Origin: Flavobacterium sp. CFS9
GTDB taxonomy: Bacteria; Bacteroidota; Bacteroidia; Flavobacteriales; Flavobacteriaceae
Length of the DNA: 64,000 bases
Direction: 5' to 3'
Assembly (NCBI RefSeq): GCF_041154745.1
Contig: NZ_AP031573.1
Location: 1,860,001-1,924,000, forward strand
This document shows, in pieces, positions 24,675-33,841 of this stretch. The position numbers and the translations under genes are program-made. The notes beneath the pieces are model-generated. The model saw only the letters and a program-made list of their open reading frames with translations. It was not told the origin of the DNA and made no database searches. Every line of letters begins with the position of its first letter. The stretch's first letter is position 1.

Positions 24675-24759
24675 AAAGTCAAAAAAAATTCGGTGCTTCG
24701 CACCAATACTAAATGTATAAGCCGGGCGGATTTTTAAAATTCTTCCGGTTTTTCTTTTT

Positions 24760-24831
24760 AAATGTAAATTCAGTTATTAAAATGACTGAATTAATGTAAA
24801 TTTGATGAATACGATGACTGAATTTACATTT
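24760..24831. repeat. Inverted repeat upstream of the DUF4143-type ATPase gene
   Basis: AAATGTAAATTCAGT and ACTGAATTTACATTT are perfect 15 bp inverted arms, 42 bp apart. A third half-copy (ACTGAATTaATGTAAATT) lies between them. The right arm abuts the -7 element. This could be an operator or an alternative hairpin. Confidence 0.7.
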
Positions 24832-24835
24832 TTTA

Positions 24836-24843
24836 TATCTTTG
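24836..24843 (+). promoter_or_regulatory. -7 promoter element for the DUF4143-type ATPase gene
   Basis: TATCTTTG matches TAnnTTTG, 25 bp before the ATG and just right of the inverted repeat. Confidence 0.6.
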
Positions 24844-24868
24844 TACTGTAATTCTAATTAAAAATAGA

Positions 24869-26011
24869 ATGAAAGTCTATCTAAAAAGAGCAGTCATAGA
24901 GGAATTTAATCGAAAAATAATTCTAAACAAAGTTTTAATCTTATTAGGAGCAAGACGTGTTGGAAAAACAGCGCTCATTATTAATTATTTGAAAGATATA
25001 CCAGCAAATAGTTATTTACAGCTTAATGGAGAAGATATAAATGATATTAACCTGCTTAAAGAACGCTCTGTTAATAACTATAAAAGACTTCTGAAAGGTA
25101 TTGATTTACTGGTAATTGATGAAGCTCAAAATGTTCCTGAAATAGGTCTGATACTAAAACTAATTGTTGATACAATAGAAGGGATAAAGATTATTGCTAC
25201 GGGATCTTCAATGTTTGATTTAAGTAATAAATTAGGAGAACCTTTAGTAGGAAGGAAGAATACAATTTACTTGTTTCCATTGGCACAGCTTGAGTTTTCT
25301 GAAACGGAAAATTATAAAGAAACACTTGAAAAATTAGAAGAAAAGTTGCTTTTTGGAGGTTATCCGGAATTGATTCAATATGATAATTGGGAAGATAAAA
25401 AGGAATATTTATTTGAAATTATTAATTCGTATTTATTAAAAGATATTTTAGTTTTTGAAGGAATAAAACATGCAGATAAAATTTATGATTTACTTCGTTT
25501 AGTTGCTTATCAGGTTGGAAAAGAAGTTTCTATTCAAGAGTTAGCCAATCAATTGCAATTGTCTAAAAATACAGTCGCAAATTATTTAGATTTACTTTCA
25601 AAAGTGTTTATTCTTTTTAAAGTAGAAGGATTTAGCAGAAATTTACGCAAAGAAATTGTAAAGTCAAGCCGCTGGTATTTTTATGATAATGGTATCAGAA
25701 ATGCTGTTATTAACAATTTTAATACTCTGGCTTTAAGAAATGATGTTGGAGATCTATGGGAGAATTATTTAGCTTACGAGCGAATTAAAAAACAGCATTA
25801 TTTTAAAATTAAAACCAATAATTATTTCTGGAGAACTTATGACCAGCAAGAGATGGATTGGCTGGAAGAAATAGGAGATCAATTGAACGGTTTTGAATTT
25901 AAGTGGAACGAAAATAAAAAAGCAAAAATCCCAACAGCCTTCGCAAAAGCTTATCCTGAAGCTGCTTTTGAAGTGATTAATAAGAGTAATTATTTAGATT
26001 TTATAAGTTAG
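24869..26011 (+). CDS. AAA-type ATPase with C-terminal DUF4143
   Basis: The 380-residue protein has Walker A GARRVGKT (27-34) and Walker B LLVIDEAQN (about 80-88). A sensor-like ATGSS follows, then a winged-helix segment (VSIQELANQLQLSKNTVANYLDLLS, about 211-235) and a C-terminal DUF4143 domain with a PD-(D/E)xK-like look (EMDWLEEIGDQLNGFEFKW). This family is widespread and often horizontally acquired; its role is unknown, with proposals of defence or toxin regulation. No partner gene sits beside it. It converges with a DUF1294 gene and overlaps it by 18 bp. Confidence 0.85.
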   Translation: MKVYLKRAVIEEFNRKIILNKVLILLGARRVGKTALIINYLKDIPANSYLQLNGEDINDINLLKERSVNNYKRLLKGIDLLVIDEAQNVPEIGLILKLIVDTIEGIKIIATGSSMFDLSNKLGEPLVGRKNTIYLFPLAQLEFSETENYKETLEKLEEKLLFGGYPELIQYDNWEDKKEYLFEIINSYLLKDILVFEGIKHADKIYDLLRLVAYQVGKEVSIQELANQLQLSKNTVANYLDLLSKVFILFKVEGFSRNLRKEIVKSSRWYFYDNGIRNAVINNFNTLALRNDVGDLWENYLAYERIKKQHYFKIKTNNYFWRTYDQQEMDWLEEIGDQLNGFEFKWNENKKAKIPTAFAKAYPEAAFEVINKSNYLDFIS

Positions 26012-26263
26012 TTTTAGATAAATAAGTATAATCTGAATGAAAAAAATAAACGAGAATTTTATAATAAAAGAAGATTTACTCGTTTTATGTCTAAAGAATA
26101 ACATGGCTAAAAACAATCCAACTGTACCGCCAACGGCTTCAAGAAAAAACAAGGTGTTTTCAGGAATTCTTTGTTTGTTTTTCCTGGCTTGATATTTATC
26201 ATATCCTGCGAGAGCAAAAACACTGATATTTACAATTAAAAAATACGTTAATAAAACTTCCAT
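25994..26263 (-). CDS. DUF1294 family membrane protein
   Basis: The 89-residue protein has three hydrophobic segments (about 3-22, 42-60, 68-86). It has the DUF1294 signature AGYDKYQARKNKQRIPENTLFFLEAVGGT (residues 19-47; the basic K-rich turn and RIPE are typical). Function is unknown. It is convergent to the ATPase gene, overlapping its 3' end by 18 bp, and has no obvious operon partner. Confidence 0.85.
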   Translation of the reverse strand: MEVLLTYFLIVNISVFALAGYDKYQARKNKQRIPENTLFFLEAVGGTVGLFLAMLFFRHKTSKSSFIIKFSFIFFIQIILIYLKLTYKI

Positions 26264-26379
26264 CGGCTTAAAATTAAAAACAAAGATATTATTTTAGCCG
26301 GGTGATTGATTAATCTAATGTCGATTTTGACAGACAGATGATCTCATTTTCTAATCCAGAAATTATTTCATTATAAAGT

Positions 26380-28503
26380 ATGACTAATATTCAATTCATT
26401 GCCAAGTCTGTTCCAACAGCAGCAATTAACATTCAAAACACGGTAAAATTACTAGAGGAAGATTGTACTGTTCCGTTTATTTCCCGTTACCGAAAAGATA
26501 CAACCGGAAATCTGGACGAAGTTCAAATTGAGCAAATTGCGAAACTTCAAAAGGAATATGAAACGATCGTAAAACGCAAAGAAGCGGTTTTGAAATCTAT
26601 TGAAGAACAAAAATCGCTTACGCCGGAATTGAAGCAGAAAATTGAGCAAAGTTTTGATTTACAGGAAATAGAAGATTTTTATCTGCCTTTTAAAAAGAAG
26701 AAAAAAACAAAAGCTGATGTTGCGCGTGAATTTGGTTTAGAGCCATTGGCAAAAATTATTATGTCAGAGAGTGATGTTGATGTTGATTTTATTTCGACAC
26801 AATATCTGAACGAAAATGTGATTAATGAAGAAGCTGCCATGCAGGGTGCAAGAGATATTATTGCGGAATGGATTAACGAAAATATTTATGTTCGTAAACA
26901 ATTGAGGAGATTGTATCAGCGAAAAGCAGTGATAGCCACTAAAGTTGTAAAAAAGAAGGCTGAAGAAGAAGGAGCTCAAAAGTTCAGTCAGTATTTTGAG
27001 TGGGAAGAACCGTTGACTAAAGCGCCGTCACATCGTTTATTGGCAATGCTTCGTGCAGAAAATGAAGGATTTGTAAAAATGAAAGTGGATGTTGATCTGG
27101 ATGAAGCTTATGACATTATTGATGAAATTATTATTAAAAAGCAAAACAGTACAACAGCTCATTTGCAGTTAGCCATTGAAGACAGTTACAAACGACTGTT
27201 AAATCCTGCTATTGGAAATGAAACTTTACAAGAAGCAAAAGCAAAAGCCGATGCCAATTCAATTCAGGTTTTTGCAAACAATTTAGGACAGCTGTTATTG
27301 GCACCGCCTTTAGGTGAAAAACGTATTTTAGCGATCGATCCCGGATTTAGAAGCGGCTGTAAAGTGGTGTGCTTAGACGAAAAAGGAGATTTGTTGTATA
27401 ACGAAACAATTTATCCTCATGCACCTCAAAATGAGGAAACTATGGCGATCAAGAAGATACGTTCTATGGTAAATGCGTATCAGATCGATGCAATTTCTAT
27501 TGGAAACGGTACCGCTTCGCGTGAAACGGAGTTTTTCATTAAAAAAATCGCGTTTGACAAGCCGATACAGGTTTTTATTGTCTCTGAGGCAGGAGCGTCG
27601 GTATATTCGGCATCAAAAATTGCGAGAGAAGAGTTTCCAAATTATGATGTTACGGTTCGTGGATCTGTTTCTATCGGAAGAAGACTTTCTGACCCTTTGG
27701 CCGAATTGGTAAAAATTGACCCAAAAGCAATTGGAGTAGGTCAGTACCAACATGATGTGGATCAGACGAAATTAAAAGAAGAACTTGATAATACTGTAAT
27801 TCGTTGTGTAAACTCAGTGGGAATCAATATCAACACGGCAAGTAAACATTTATTGAGTTACGTGAGTGGAATAGGAGAGAAGCTGGCCGAAAATATCGTT
27901 CAGTACCGTTCAGAAAATGGTCCATTTGAAGACAGAAAACAGCTTAAAAAAGTGCCTCGTTTAGGAGATAAGGCCTATCAACAGGGAGCTGCTTTTATTA
28001 GAATTACAAATGCTAAAAATCCATTGGATAATTCGGCGGTGCACCCTGAAGCGTATGCGGTTGTAGAGAAAATGGCAAAAGATTTAAAACTTTCGGTGAA
28101 TGAATTAATTGCTAATAAAGAGAAAACAGCTCTTATTAAGGCCGAAAATTATATTACTCCTGAAATTGGGTTACTAACATTAAAAGACATTATAAAAGAG
28201 CTTGAAAAGCCAGGTTTAGATCCAAGAAAATCGGCTAAGGTTTTTGAGTTTGATGCCAATGTAAAATCGATTAAAGATTTGAAAACAGGAATGATTTTAC
28301 CGGGAATTGTGAATAACATTACCAACTTTGGCTGTTTTGTTGATATTGGAATCAAAGAAAGCGGTTTGGTTCACATTTCTCAATTGAAAGCCGGATTTGT
28401 GAGTGATGTAAACGAAGTTGTAAAATTACATCAGCATGTTGACGTTAAGGTTACTGAGGTTGATGAAGACAGGAAGAGAATTCAGCTGACGATGATACTA
28501 TAA
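26380..28503 (+). CDS. tex: Tex family RNA-binding transcription accessory protein
   Basis: The 707-residue protein has the Tex architecture. An N-terminal helical region begins the protein (SRYRKDTTGNLDEVQ, about 34-48). A YqgF/RuvX-like nuclease-fold domain follows (KRILAIDPGFRSGCKVV, about 313-329), then the HhH part (GININTASKHLLSYVSGIGEKLA, about 482-504), and a C-terminal S1 domain (MILPGIVNNITNFGCFVDIG, about 637-656). Tex binds RNA and is linked to transcription and virulence-gene regulation in other species; the precise function is unclear. It is monocistronic, ending in a strong terminator. Confidence 0.93.
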   Translation: MTNIQFIAKSVPTAAINIQNTVKLLEEDCTVPFISRYRKDTTGNLDEVQIEQIAKLQKEYETIVKRKEAVLKSIEEQKSLTPELKQKIEQSFDLQEIEDFYLPFKKKKKTKADVAREFGLEPLAKIIMSESDVDVDFISTQYLNENVINEEAAMQGARDIIAEWINENIYVRKQLRRLYQRKAVIATKVVKKKAEEEGAQKFSQYFEWEEPLTKAPSHRLLAMLRAENEGFVKMKVDVDLDEAYDIIDEIIIKKQNSTTAHLQLAIEDSYKRLLNPAIGNETLQEAKAKADANSIQVFANNLGQLLLAPPLGEKRILAIDPGFRSGCKVVCLDEKGDLLYNETIYPHAPQNEETMAIKKIRSMVNAYQIDAISIGNGTASRETEFFIKKIAFDKPIQVFIVSEAGASVYSASKIAREEFPNYDVTVRGSVSIGRRLSDPLAELVKIDPKAIGVGQYQHDVDQTKLKEELDNTVIRCVNSVGININTASKHLLSYVSGIGEKLAENIVQYRSENGPFEDRKQLKKVPRLGDKAYQQGAAFIRITNAKNPLDNSAVHPEAYAVVEKMAKDLKLSVNELIANKEKTALIKAENYITPEIGLLTLKDIIKELEKPGLDPRKSAKVFEFDANVKSIKDLKTGMILPGIVNNITNFGCFVDIGIKESGLVHISQLKAGFVSDVNEVVKLHQHVDVKVTEVDEDRKRIQLTMIL

Positions 28504-28514
28504 AACAAAAAATA

Positions 28515-28553
28515 AAAAATCCCAAATTACAATTATTGTAATTTGGGATTTTT
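28515..28553. terminator. Bidirectional terminator between tex and tatA
   Basis: AAAAATCCCAAATTACAAT and TGTAATTTGGGATTTTT form an almost perfect long stem with a tiny loop and A/T runs on both sides, serving both converging genes. Confidence 0.9.
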
Positions 28554-28568
28554 AATAACTTAGTGTTA

Positions 28569-28751
28569 TTATTTTGTTTCTTCCTCTTCTTTCTTAGCAG
28601 CAGGAGCAGATTGATCATCCTTAGCGGCATTTTTGAATTCTTTAATTCCGCTTCCTAAACCTTTCATTAATTCCGGAATTTTTTTACCTCCAAAAAGTAA
28701 TATCACAATACCTACTATTACGAGGATTTCTGTAAGACCTAATCTTCCCAT
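28569..28751 (-). CDS. tatA: Twin-arginine translocase subunit TatA/TatE
   Basis: The 60-residue protein has one N-terminal membrane helix ([17 protein letters not shown], residues 6-22). It continues with the signature [19 protein letters not shown] (amphipathic helix) and a charged tail ending in KKEEEETK. TatA forms the pore of the Tat pathway with TatC. tatC is not in the window. It has its own -7 element and shares a terminator with tex. Confidence 0.93.
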   Translation of the reverse strand: MGRLGLTEILVIVGIVILLFGGKKIPELMKGLGSGIKEFKNAAKDDQSAPAAKKEEEETK

Positions 28752-28796
28752 GATTGTATATTTAATGCCGAAGCAAATTGTTTTCTAAATTTTAAG

Positions 28797-28804
28797 CAAA
28801 GGTA
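28797..28804 (-). promoter_or_regulatory. -7 promoter element for tatA
   Basis: On the minus strand this reads TACCTTTG, matching TAnnTTTG, 46 bp before the tatA start. Confidence 0.5.
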
Positions 28805-28935
28805 TATAGAATTATACGAACAAGAAGTCTTTTTAGATTAAAATATTTGTTTGTGACAGCGTTAAATATTTTATAAAATAGTAAAATAAGTGTATTCGTT
28901 CATTTTTGTCCCGCAGCAACAAGACGATTAATTGT

Positions 28936-28943
28936 TATATTTG
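28936..28943 (+). promoter_or_regulatory. -7 promoter element for the 28964 gene
   Basis: TATATTTG matches TAnnTTTG, 21 bp before the ATG at 28964. A TTTTTG lies about 28 bp upstream as a possible -33 element. Confidence 0.55.
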
Positions 28944-28963
28944 CTCGTAATAAATAACCATAA

Positions 28964-29464
28964 ATGACCAGTAAAAAGTTCAATTTCAGGAAAAGTTTAT
29001 TCATTAAGAACCGATTGGTGATTTTGAATGAGGATACTTTTGAAGAAATTTTTTCGTTCAAACTTAATTTGATGAACGTTTTTGTAACGTTTACTTTGGG
29101 TGGCATTTTTTTAATTTTAGTTACCACTTTTATCATTGCTTTTACACCTTTACGCGAGTTTATTCCGGGGTATTCTTCCTCTGAATTAAAAAAGAATGCG
29201 ACAGAATTGGCTATAAAATCAGATTCACTGGAAACCGCTTTAAAGAAAAATGAAGCCTATATCAAAGGAATTCAGAAGGTTTTGAGAGGAGAACTGGAAT
29301 ACGCGAAATTCAATAAAGATTCTATTCTGGCAGAAACAGATGAACCTTCACAGGTAGATATGAAAGCTTCAGAGGAAGAAATCAAATTAAGAGAAGAAGT
29401 GGCCAAAATGGAGAAGGAGTCGGGTGAAAAATCCCGAAATACAAAGAAAAGTGACAAGAATTAA
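28964..29464 (+). CDS. Membrane protein resembling an M23 peptidase N-terminus, peptidase domain absent
   Basis: The 166-residue protein has a basic start, the conserved VILNEDTFEEIFSFKL (19-34), one membrane segment (about 39-61) and LREFIPGYSSSELKKNATELA (66-86). A coiled, charged tail to KKSDKN completes it. From memory the same head begins longer (about 280-residue) flavobacterial M23 metallopeptidases. Here the gene stops where the LytM domain should start, and only 11 bp separate it from the GH3 gene, so there is no room for a remnant. It may keep only a scaffold role at the envelope. It is probably co-transcribed with GH3. Confidence 0.6.
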   Translation: MTSKKFNFRKSLFIKNRLVILNEDTFEEIFSFKLNLMNVFVTFTLGGIFLILVTTFIIAFTPLREFIPGYSSSELKKNATELAIKSDSLETALKKNEAYIKGIQKVLRGELEYAKFNKDSILAETDEPSQVDMKASEEEIKLREEVAKMEKESGEKSRNTKKSDKN

Positions 29465-29475
29465 TATCTCAAACA

Positions 29476-30960
29476 ATGTCTATTAAGTCAGTAGCAGCAA
29501 AATTATTTGCCAGCACCATATATTATCAAACCAAGGCCTGGGCCAATAAACCGGTCGAAACCCAACAAGCTGTATTTAAGAGTTTAATACATAGTGCCAA
29601 AGAAACTCAATTTGGAGAAGATCATCATTTTGATCAGGTAAAAACGGTCGATGATTTTAAAAATAATGTACCTGTTCGGGATTATGAAGATCTAAAATCT
29701 TATATTGATAAGGCCAGGATGGGGGAAGAAAACATTCTTTGGAAAGGAAAACCGCTTTATTTTGCGAAAACTTCCGGTACAACTTCCGGAGCTAAATATA
29801 TTCCCCTTACAAAAGAGTCGATGCCTTTTCATATTGAAGCGTCCAGAAATGCGATTCTGCATTATATTCGTGAAACAGGAAAGACTGATTTTGTTGATGG
29901 TAAAATGATTTTCCTGCAGGGAAGCCCTATTTTAGTTGAAAAATACGGAATCAAGTTTGGAAGATTATCGGGAATCGCAGCACATTTTGTTCCAAAATAC
30001 CTTCAAAAAAACCGAATGCCCTCTTGGGAAACCAATTGTATTGAGGATTGGGAAACTAAAATTGATGCTATTGTTGAGGAAACAATACAGGAGAATATGA
30101 CCGTTATTTCGGGAATTCCGTCATGGGTCCAGATGTATTTTGAACGTTTACAGGAAAAAAGCGGCGGTAAAAAAATCACGGATTTGTTTAAAAACTTTCA
30201 ATTGTTTATTTACGGAGGAGTAAATTACGAACCGTATCGTGCCAAGTTTGAAAATCTGATGGGCAGAAAGGTAGACAGTATTGAACTTTTTCCGGCTTCA
30301 GAAGGTTTTTTCGCGTATCAGGATTCTCAAAAAGAAAAAGGGATGCTGTTGTTGCTGAACTCAGGAATTTTTTACGAATTTATCAAAGCAGATGAATTTT
30401 TTGAACCCAACCCAAAAAGTATGACCATTGGAGAAGTAGAGGTTGGTGTAAATTATGCTCTGATTATTTCAACAAATGCCGGGCTTTGGCGTTATAACAT
30501 TGGAGATACTGTACAGTTTACTTCTTTATTTCCACACAAAGTTATTGTTTCAGGCCGAATCAAACACTTTATTTCAGCTTTTGGAGAGCATGTGATTGCG
30601 AACGAGGTTGAAAATGCAATGAAAGAAGCCACACAAGGAACCAAAGTTGTAATTAATGAGTTTACAGTTGCCCCTCAAATCAATCCTTCAAATGGATTAC
30701 CGTACCATGAATGGCTGATTGAATTTGAAACAGAACCCGAAAACATGGATGTTTTTGCAGAAGCAATTGACAATTCGATGCGAAAACAAAATATTTACTA
30801 CGATGATTTGATAACCGGAAATGTTTTGCGTAAAGTTGTGGTAAGCAAAGTATCAAAAAATGGATTTCAGAAATACATGAAATCCCAAGGAAAATTAGGA
30901 GGTCAGAACAAAATCCCAAGATTATCAAATAATAGAGATATTGCTGATAATTTAAAGTAA
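29476..30960 (+). CDS. GH3 family acyl-adenylate-forming enzyme
   Basis: The 494-residue protein matches bacterial GH3 proteins. It has the nucleotide-binding motif FAKTSGTTSGAKYIP (about 96-110), a second motif IYGGVNYEPYR (about 250-260) with the following LFPASEGFFAYQ (about 273-284), and YNIGDTVQF (about 340-348). Plant GH3 enzymes adenylate an acid and transfer it to an amino acid. The bacterial substrate is unknown. It follows the truncated M23-like gene by 11 bp, an arrangement I believe recurs in flavobacteria. Confidence 0.85.
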   Translation: MSIKSVAAKLFASTIYYQTKAWANKPVETQQAVFKSLIHSAKETQFGEDHHFDQVKTVDDFKNNVPVRDYEDLKSYIDKARMGEENILWKGKPLYFAKTSGTTSGAKYIPLTKESMPFHIEASRNAILHYIRETGKTDFVDGKMIFLQGSPILVEKYGIKFGRLSGIAAHFVPKYLQKNRMPSWETNCIEDWETKIDAIVEETIQENMTVISGIPSWVQMYFERLQEKSGGKKITDLFKNFQLFIYGGVNYEPYRAKFENLMGRKVDSIELFPASEGFFAYQDSQKEKGMLLLLNSGIFYEFIKADEFFEPNPKSMTIGEVEVGVNYALIISTNAGLWRYNIGDTVQFTSLFPHKVIVSGRIKHFISAFGEHVIANEVENAMKEATQGTKVVINEFTVAPQINPSNGLPYHEWLIEFETEPENMDVFAEAIDNSMRKQNIYYDDLITGNVLRKVVVSKVSKNGFQKYMKSQGKLGGQNKIPRLSNNRDIADNLK

Positions 30961-31087
30961 GATTATAATGAAACAACAGTTTAGTAACACTAGGGTTTTA
31001 TGAAACTATAGTTTAAAATTACTACTTTCGTTGATTGAAAAATACAAATTGCATCTTCTGAAGAAGAAGATTTTAAAATAGAATAGC

Positions 31088-32764
31088 ATGAAAGAAACCA
31101 AACATATATCAAGATCAAGAGCGCAGGAATCGTCTGCCGCTATAGAAAAAATGTACATTACAATGCGTCACTTATTCAACCGTGGTTTTTATAAACCAAT
31201 GGGAGTTTCAGGAGATAGTTTACGTGAGTCATTACTAGCATTACGTCCGGAGATATACGGAAATATAGGGGAAGAAAAAGTAGAACTTAATGGTCTTTTA
31301 TACGTTATAGAACGTTTGCCGATAGGAATCGAGCAATGCCGTTTCATTAACTTAACTTCAGACGAAGGATATTCTAAATCACATTTCCAGCCAATTGTTC
31401 CTCCAAAAAGAAGAAGAAACTGCTACCGAATTGATGAGGAACAAATGAATGTTGAAATCACCCGCGGGCGATCCGATATTTATGATATTCTGACGCATTT
31501 GACTTTTATTTTCATTGAATCACATAAAATTAAAAACAGAGTTTTACTAGACGATGGAGGAGAGGTTTCCCGCGATTGGTTAAAACTAGAACAAGCCGTA
31601 TTGCAAACCAAGAAGCTTTCTCAAATAGAAAAAGAAAAAGCAATTTCACATGTTGCTAATATTTTGGCAAGAACTTTTGAAGAAGTTTTAGATATTTACG
31701 ATGCTTTTGGATCAGAGAATGCTCCGGATCGTTTCCTTCACGTTATTTACTGGTTAGGAAAACTGGCGATTGAAGAAGTTATTGACAATAATAAGCGTAC
31801 AATCACCTTTAGTCCGGTTTTAAGAGAACGTTTAGGCCACCATATTCACGGTGAAATCTGGGCAACAAACATCAAGGAAGTTCTTAAGGCAAATAACCTT
31901 TTAAAACGCCCAATTCATGTGATCAGTGCCAATATGCACAGTGTAATGAATTCAATTTTTGCAACACCGTTGTTGAAAACAAAATTCAAGGAGAAATCTG
32001 ATTTCTATATTTACGAAGAGTTAAGTAAATCAGGTGCCAAAGAAATTAGAAGCCATGTAGAAGAACTGGCATTAAAAAACGGAATGATTTCGCTACCGGA
32101 TAGCTCCGGAACGAATATCGACGTTCAGATTTTTGATACGGCTAAAATTGACTGGGCAAAAACTGCTTTTCCAAAGGCAAAATTAGAAGAAGAAAAACCG
32201 GTTATCATTGTAATGGATTATGCGTTTGGAGAGCAGGCGTATGAAACAATTGATGAGCTTTTGAAACCGTATAAAAAAGATACCTTATTGAACGTAAAAT
32301 CGGTTTCGATAATGGGTAAAGCCGGAATTCTGGAGGGTGGAAAAGGAGATATTATGATTCCTACAGCACATATAAATGAAGGAACTGCTGATAATTATTT
32401 CTTTGAAAATGAATTAACAGGAGCCATGTTTGAAGGAAATGATATTGCTGTTTTTGAAGGAGCTATGGTTACCGTTTTAGGAACATCATTACAGAACAGA
32501 GATTTGTTGAAATTTTTCCACGAGTCTACCTGGGGTGTAATTGGTCTTGAAATGGAAGGTTCTTATTATCAGAAAGCGATACAATCTGCCTCAAAAATCA
32601 GAAAAAGTGTACCGCATGATATCAAAGTTCGTTACGCTTATTATGCATCAGATAATCCACTGGAAACCGGCAGCACATTAGCGTCAGGCGGATTAGGTAC
32701 AACAGGTGTAAAACCAACGTATTTGATTACTATTAAAATTTTAGAGCAGATTTTCAACGTATAA
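31088..32764 (+). CDS. DUF6909 family protein with nucleosidase-like C-terminus
   Basis: The 558-residue protein matches the Flavobacteriaceae DUF6909 family, whose function is unknown. The N-terminal ~250 residues are helical and basic (RSRAQESSAAIEKMY at the start). The C-terminal half (about 365-555) shows motifs of the PNP/MTAP/AMN superfamily. These are VSIMGKAGILEGGKGDIMIPTAH, then MFEGNDIAVFEGAMVTVLGTS, and VIGLEMEGSYYQKAI with the EMEG ribose-binding motif. A nucleoside phosphorylase or AMP-nucleosidase-like activity is therefore possible, but is inference. It is monocistronic or leads the polysaccharide locus 12 bp downstream. Confidence 0.75.
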   Translation: MKETKHISRSRAQESSAAIEKMYITMRHLFNRGFYKPMGVSGDSLRESLLALRPEIYGNIGEEKVELNGLLYVIERLPIGIEQCRFINLTSDEGYSKSHFQPIVPPKRRRNCYRIDEEQMNVEITRGRSDIYDILTHLTFIFIESHKIKNRVLLDDGGEVSRDWLKLEQAVLQTKKLSQIEKEKAISHVANILARTFEEVLDIYDAFGSENAPDRFLHVIYWLGKLAIEEVIDNNKRTITFSPVLRERLGHHIHGEIWATNIKEVLKANNLLKRPIHVISANMHSVMNSIFATPLLKTKFKEKSDFYIYEELSKSGAKEIRSHVEELALKNGMISLPDSSGTNIDVQIFDTAKIDWAKTAFPKAKLEEEKPVIIVMDYAFGEQAYETIDELLKPYKKDTLLNVKSVSIMGKAGILEGGKGDIMIPTAHINEGTADNYFFENELTGAMFEGNDIAVFEGAMVTVLGTSLQNRDLLKFFHESTWGVIGLEMEGSYYQKAIQSASKIRKSVPHDIKVRYAYYASDNPLETGSTLASGGLGTTGVKPTYLITIKILEQIFNV

Positions 32765-32776
32765 TAAAACTTATAA

Positions 32777-33763
32777 ATGAGTACAAAAGTATCCCAAAAT
32801 CAAGAGGATCAGGAGATTGATTTGTTGCAGATTTCAAAAAAAATAGGCAACTTTTTTCAGGGCATTAATACTTCTATTTTTAGGGGTATTCAGTTTTTTA
32901 TTCGAAACTGGATTTTGGTAGCAGTACTCATTTTGTTAGGTTTTTTGATGGGGTGGTATTTTGATGCCAATAGAGAATCGTATGATAATAAAATTATTGT
33001 TAGACCAAATTTTGGGAGTGTTGATTATTTATATTCAAAGATTGATTTAATTGATTCAAAGATTGCTTCCGGAGATACTGTTTTCTTAAAAAATATTGTT
33101 GGGATTTCGAATCCGAGAGTAATTTCAAAAATTGAAATTAAACCCATTTCTGATGTTTTTAGATTTGTAGAAAATAAAGAACAGAATTTTGAGCTTATAA
33201 AGTTAATGGCTGAAGATGGTGACATTAACAAAATCTTATTGGATAATGTTACCAGTAAAAATTATACTTTTCATTCGATTTCATTTATTTCTAATGAATT
33301 AATTGATGAAAAAGAATTTGTAGAACCGATATTAAAATATTTGAATACTTCAGAATACTATAATTCAATTCAAAAAATAGAATTCAAAAATATTGAACTG
33401 AAAATTGCTCAAAATGATACTATAATTAGTCAGATAAATGATGTTCTAAACGGGTTTTCAGGGACAGTAAAAAATACGGCTAAAAACGACAAATTAGTAT
33501 ATTATAATGAGAATACGCAATTAAATGACATTATAAAGACGAAACAAGACTTGGTTAATGATCAGGGCAGAAATAGGCTAGAGTTAGTAAGTTTTGATAA
33601 AACAGTCAAAGATATTAACTCAACCTTAAATATAAAAAATACAAATTCCATCTTTGGAAAGTTAAAATTTATACTACCAGCTTTATTCATTATTTTATTT
33701 GGATTTATAAATCTTTTCAAGATTTTTTATAACAAACAAAAGTTTTTAAATTCAAATAAATAA
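32777..33763 (+). CDS. Wzz-like polysaccharide co-polymerase protein
   Basis: The 328-residue protein has a membrane segment near the N-terminus (RNWILVAVLILLGFLMGWYF, about 44-63) and another near the C-terminus (FILPALFIILFGFINLFKIF, about 294-313). A long periplasmic region with helical stretches lies between. This two-anchor layout is that of Wzz/PCP chain-length regulators, and the position at the head of a Wzx/Wzy locus fits. Pairwise similarity to a named Wzz could not be checked, so the call rests on topology and context. It starts 12 bp after the DUF6909 gene, possibly in the same transcript. Confidence 0.6.
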   Translation: MSTKVSQNQEDQEIDLLQISKKIGNFFQGINTSIFRGIQFFIRNWILVAVLILLGFLMGWYFDANRESYDNKIIVRPNFGSVDYLYSKIDLIDSKIASGDTVFLKNIVGISNPRVISKIEIKPISDVFRFVENKEQNFELIKLMAEDGDINKILLDNVTSKNYTFHSISFISNELIDEKEFVEPILKYLNTSEYYNSIQKIEFKNIELKIAQNDTIISQINDVLNGFSGTVKNTAKNDKLVYYNENTQLNDIIKTKQDLVNDQGRNRLELVSFDKTVKDINSTLNIKNTNSIFGKLKFILPALFIILFGFINLFKIFYNKQKFLNSNK

Positions 33764-33841
33764 TGATTAAAAATTATTCTAATTTAAAGAATGGAATATA
33801 TTATTAGTTTTAAAAAAAATCTATTTAAAAAGTACATTACA

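Noticed and set aside
24869..26011. Defence island around the DUF4143-type ATPase
   Set aside because: It stands alone, with rpiB on one side and DUF1294 and tex on the other; no nuclease, methylase or toxin partner is visible.
29464..29476. Frameshift that splits an M23 peptidase from its catalytic domain
   Set aside because: Only 11 bp lie between this gene and the GH3 gene, which has its own complete N-terminus, so no catalytic remnant can be hidden there.
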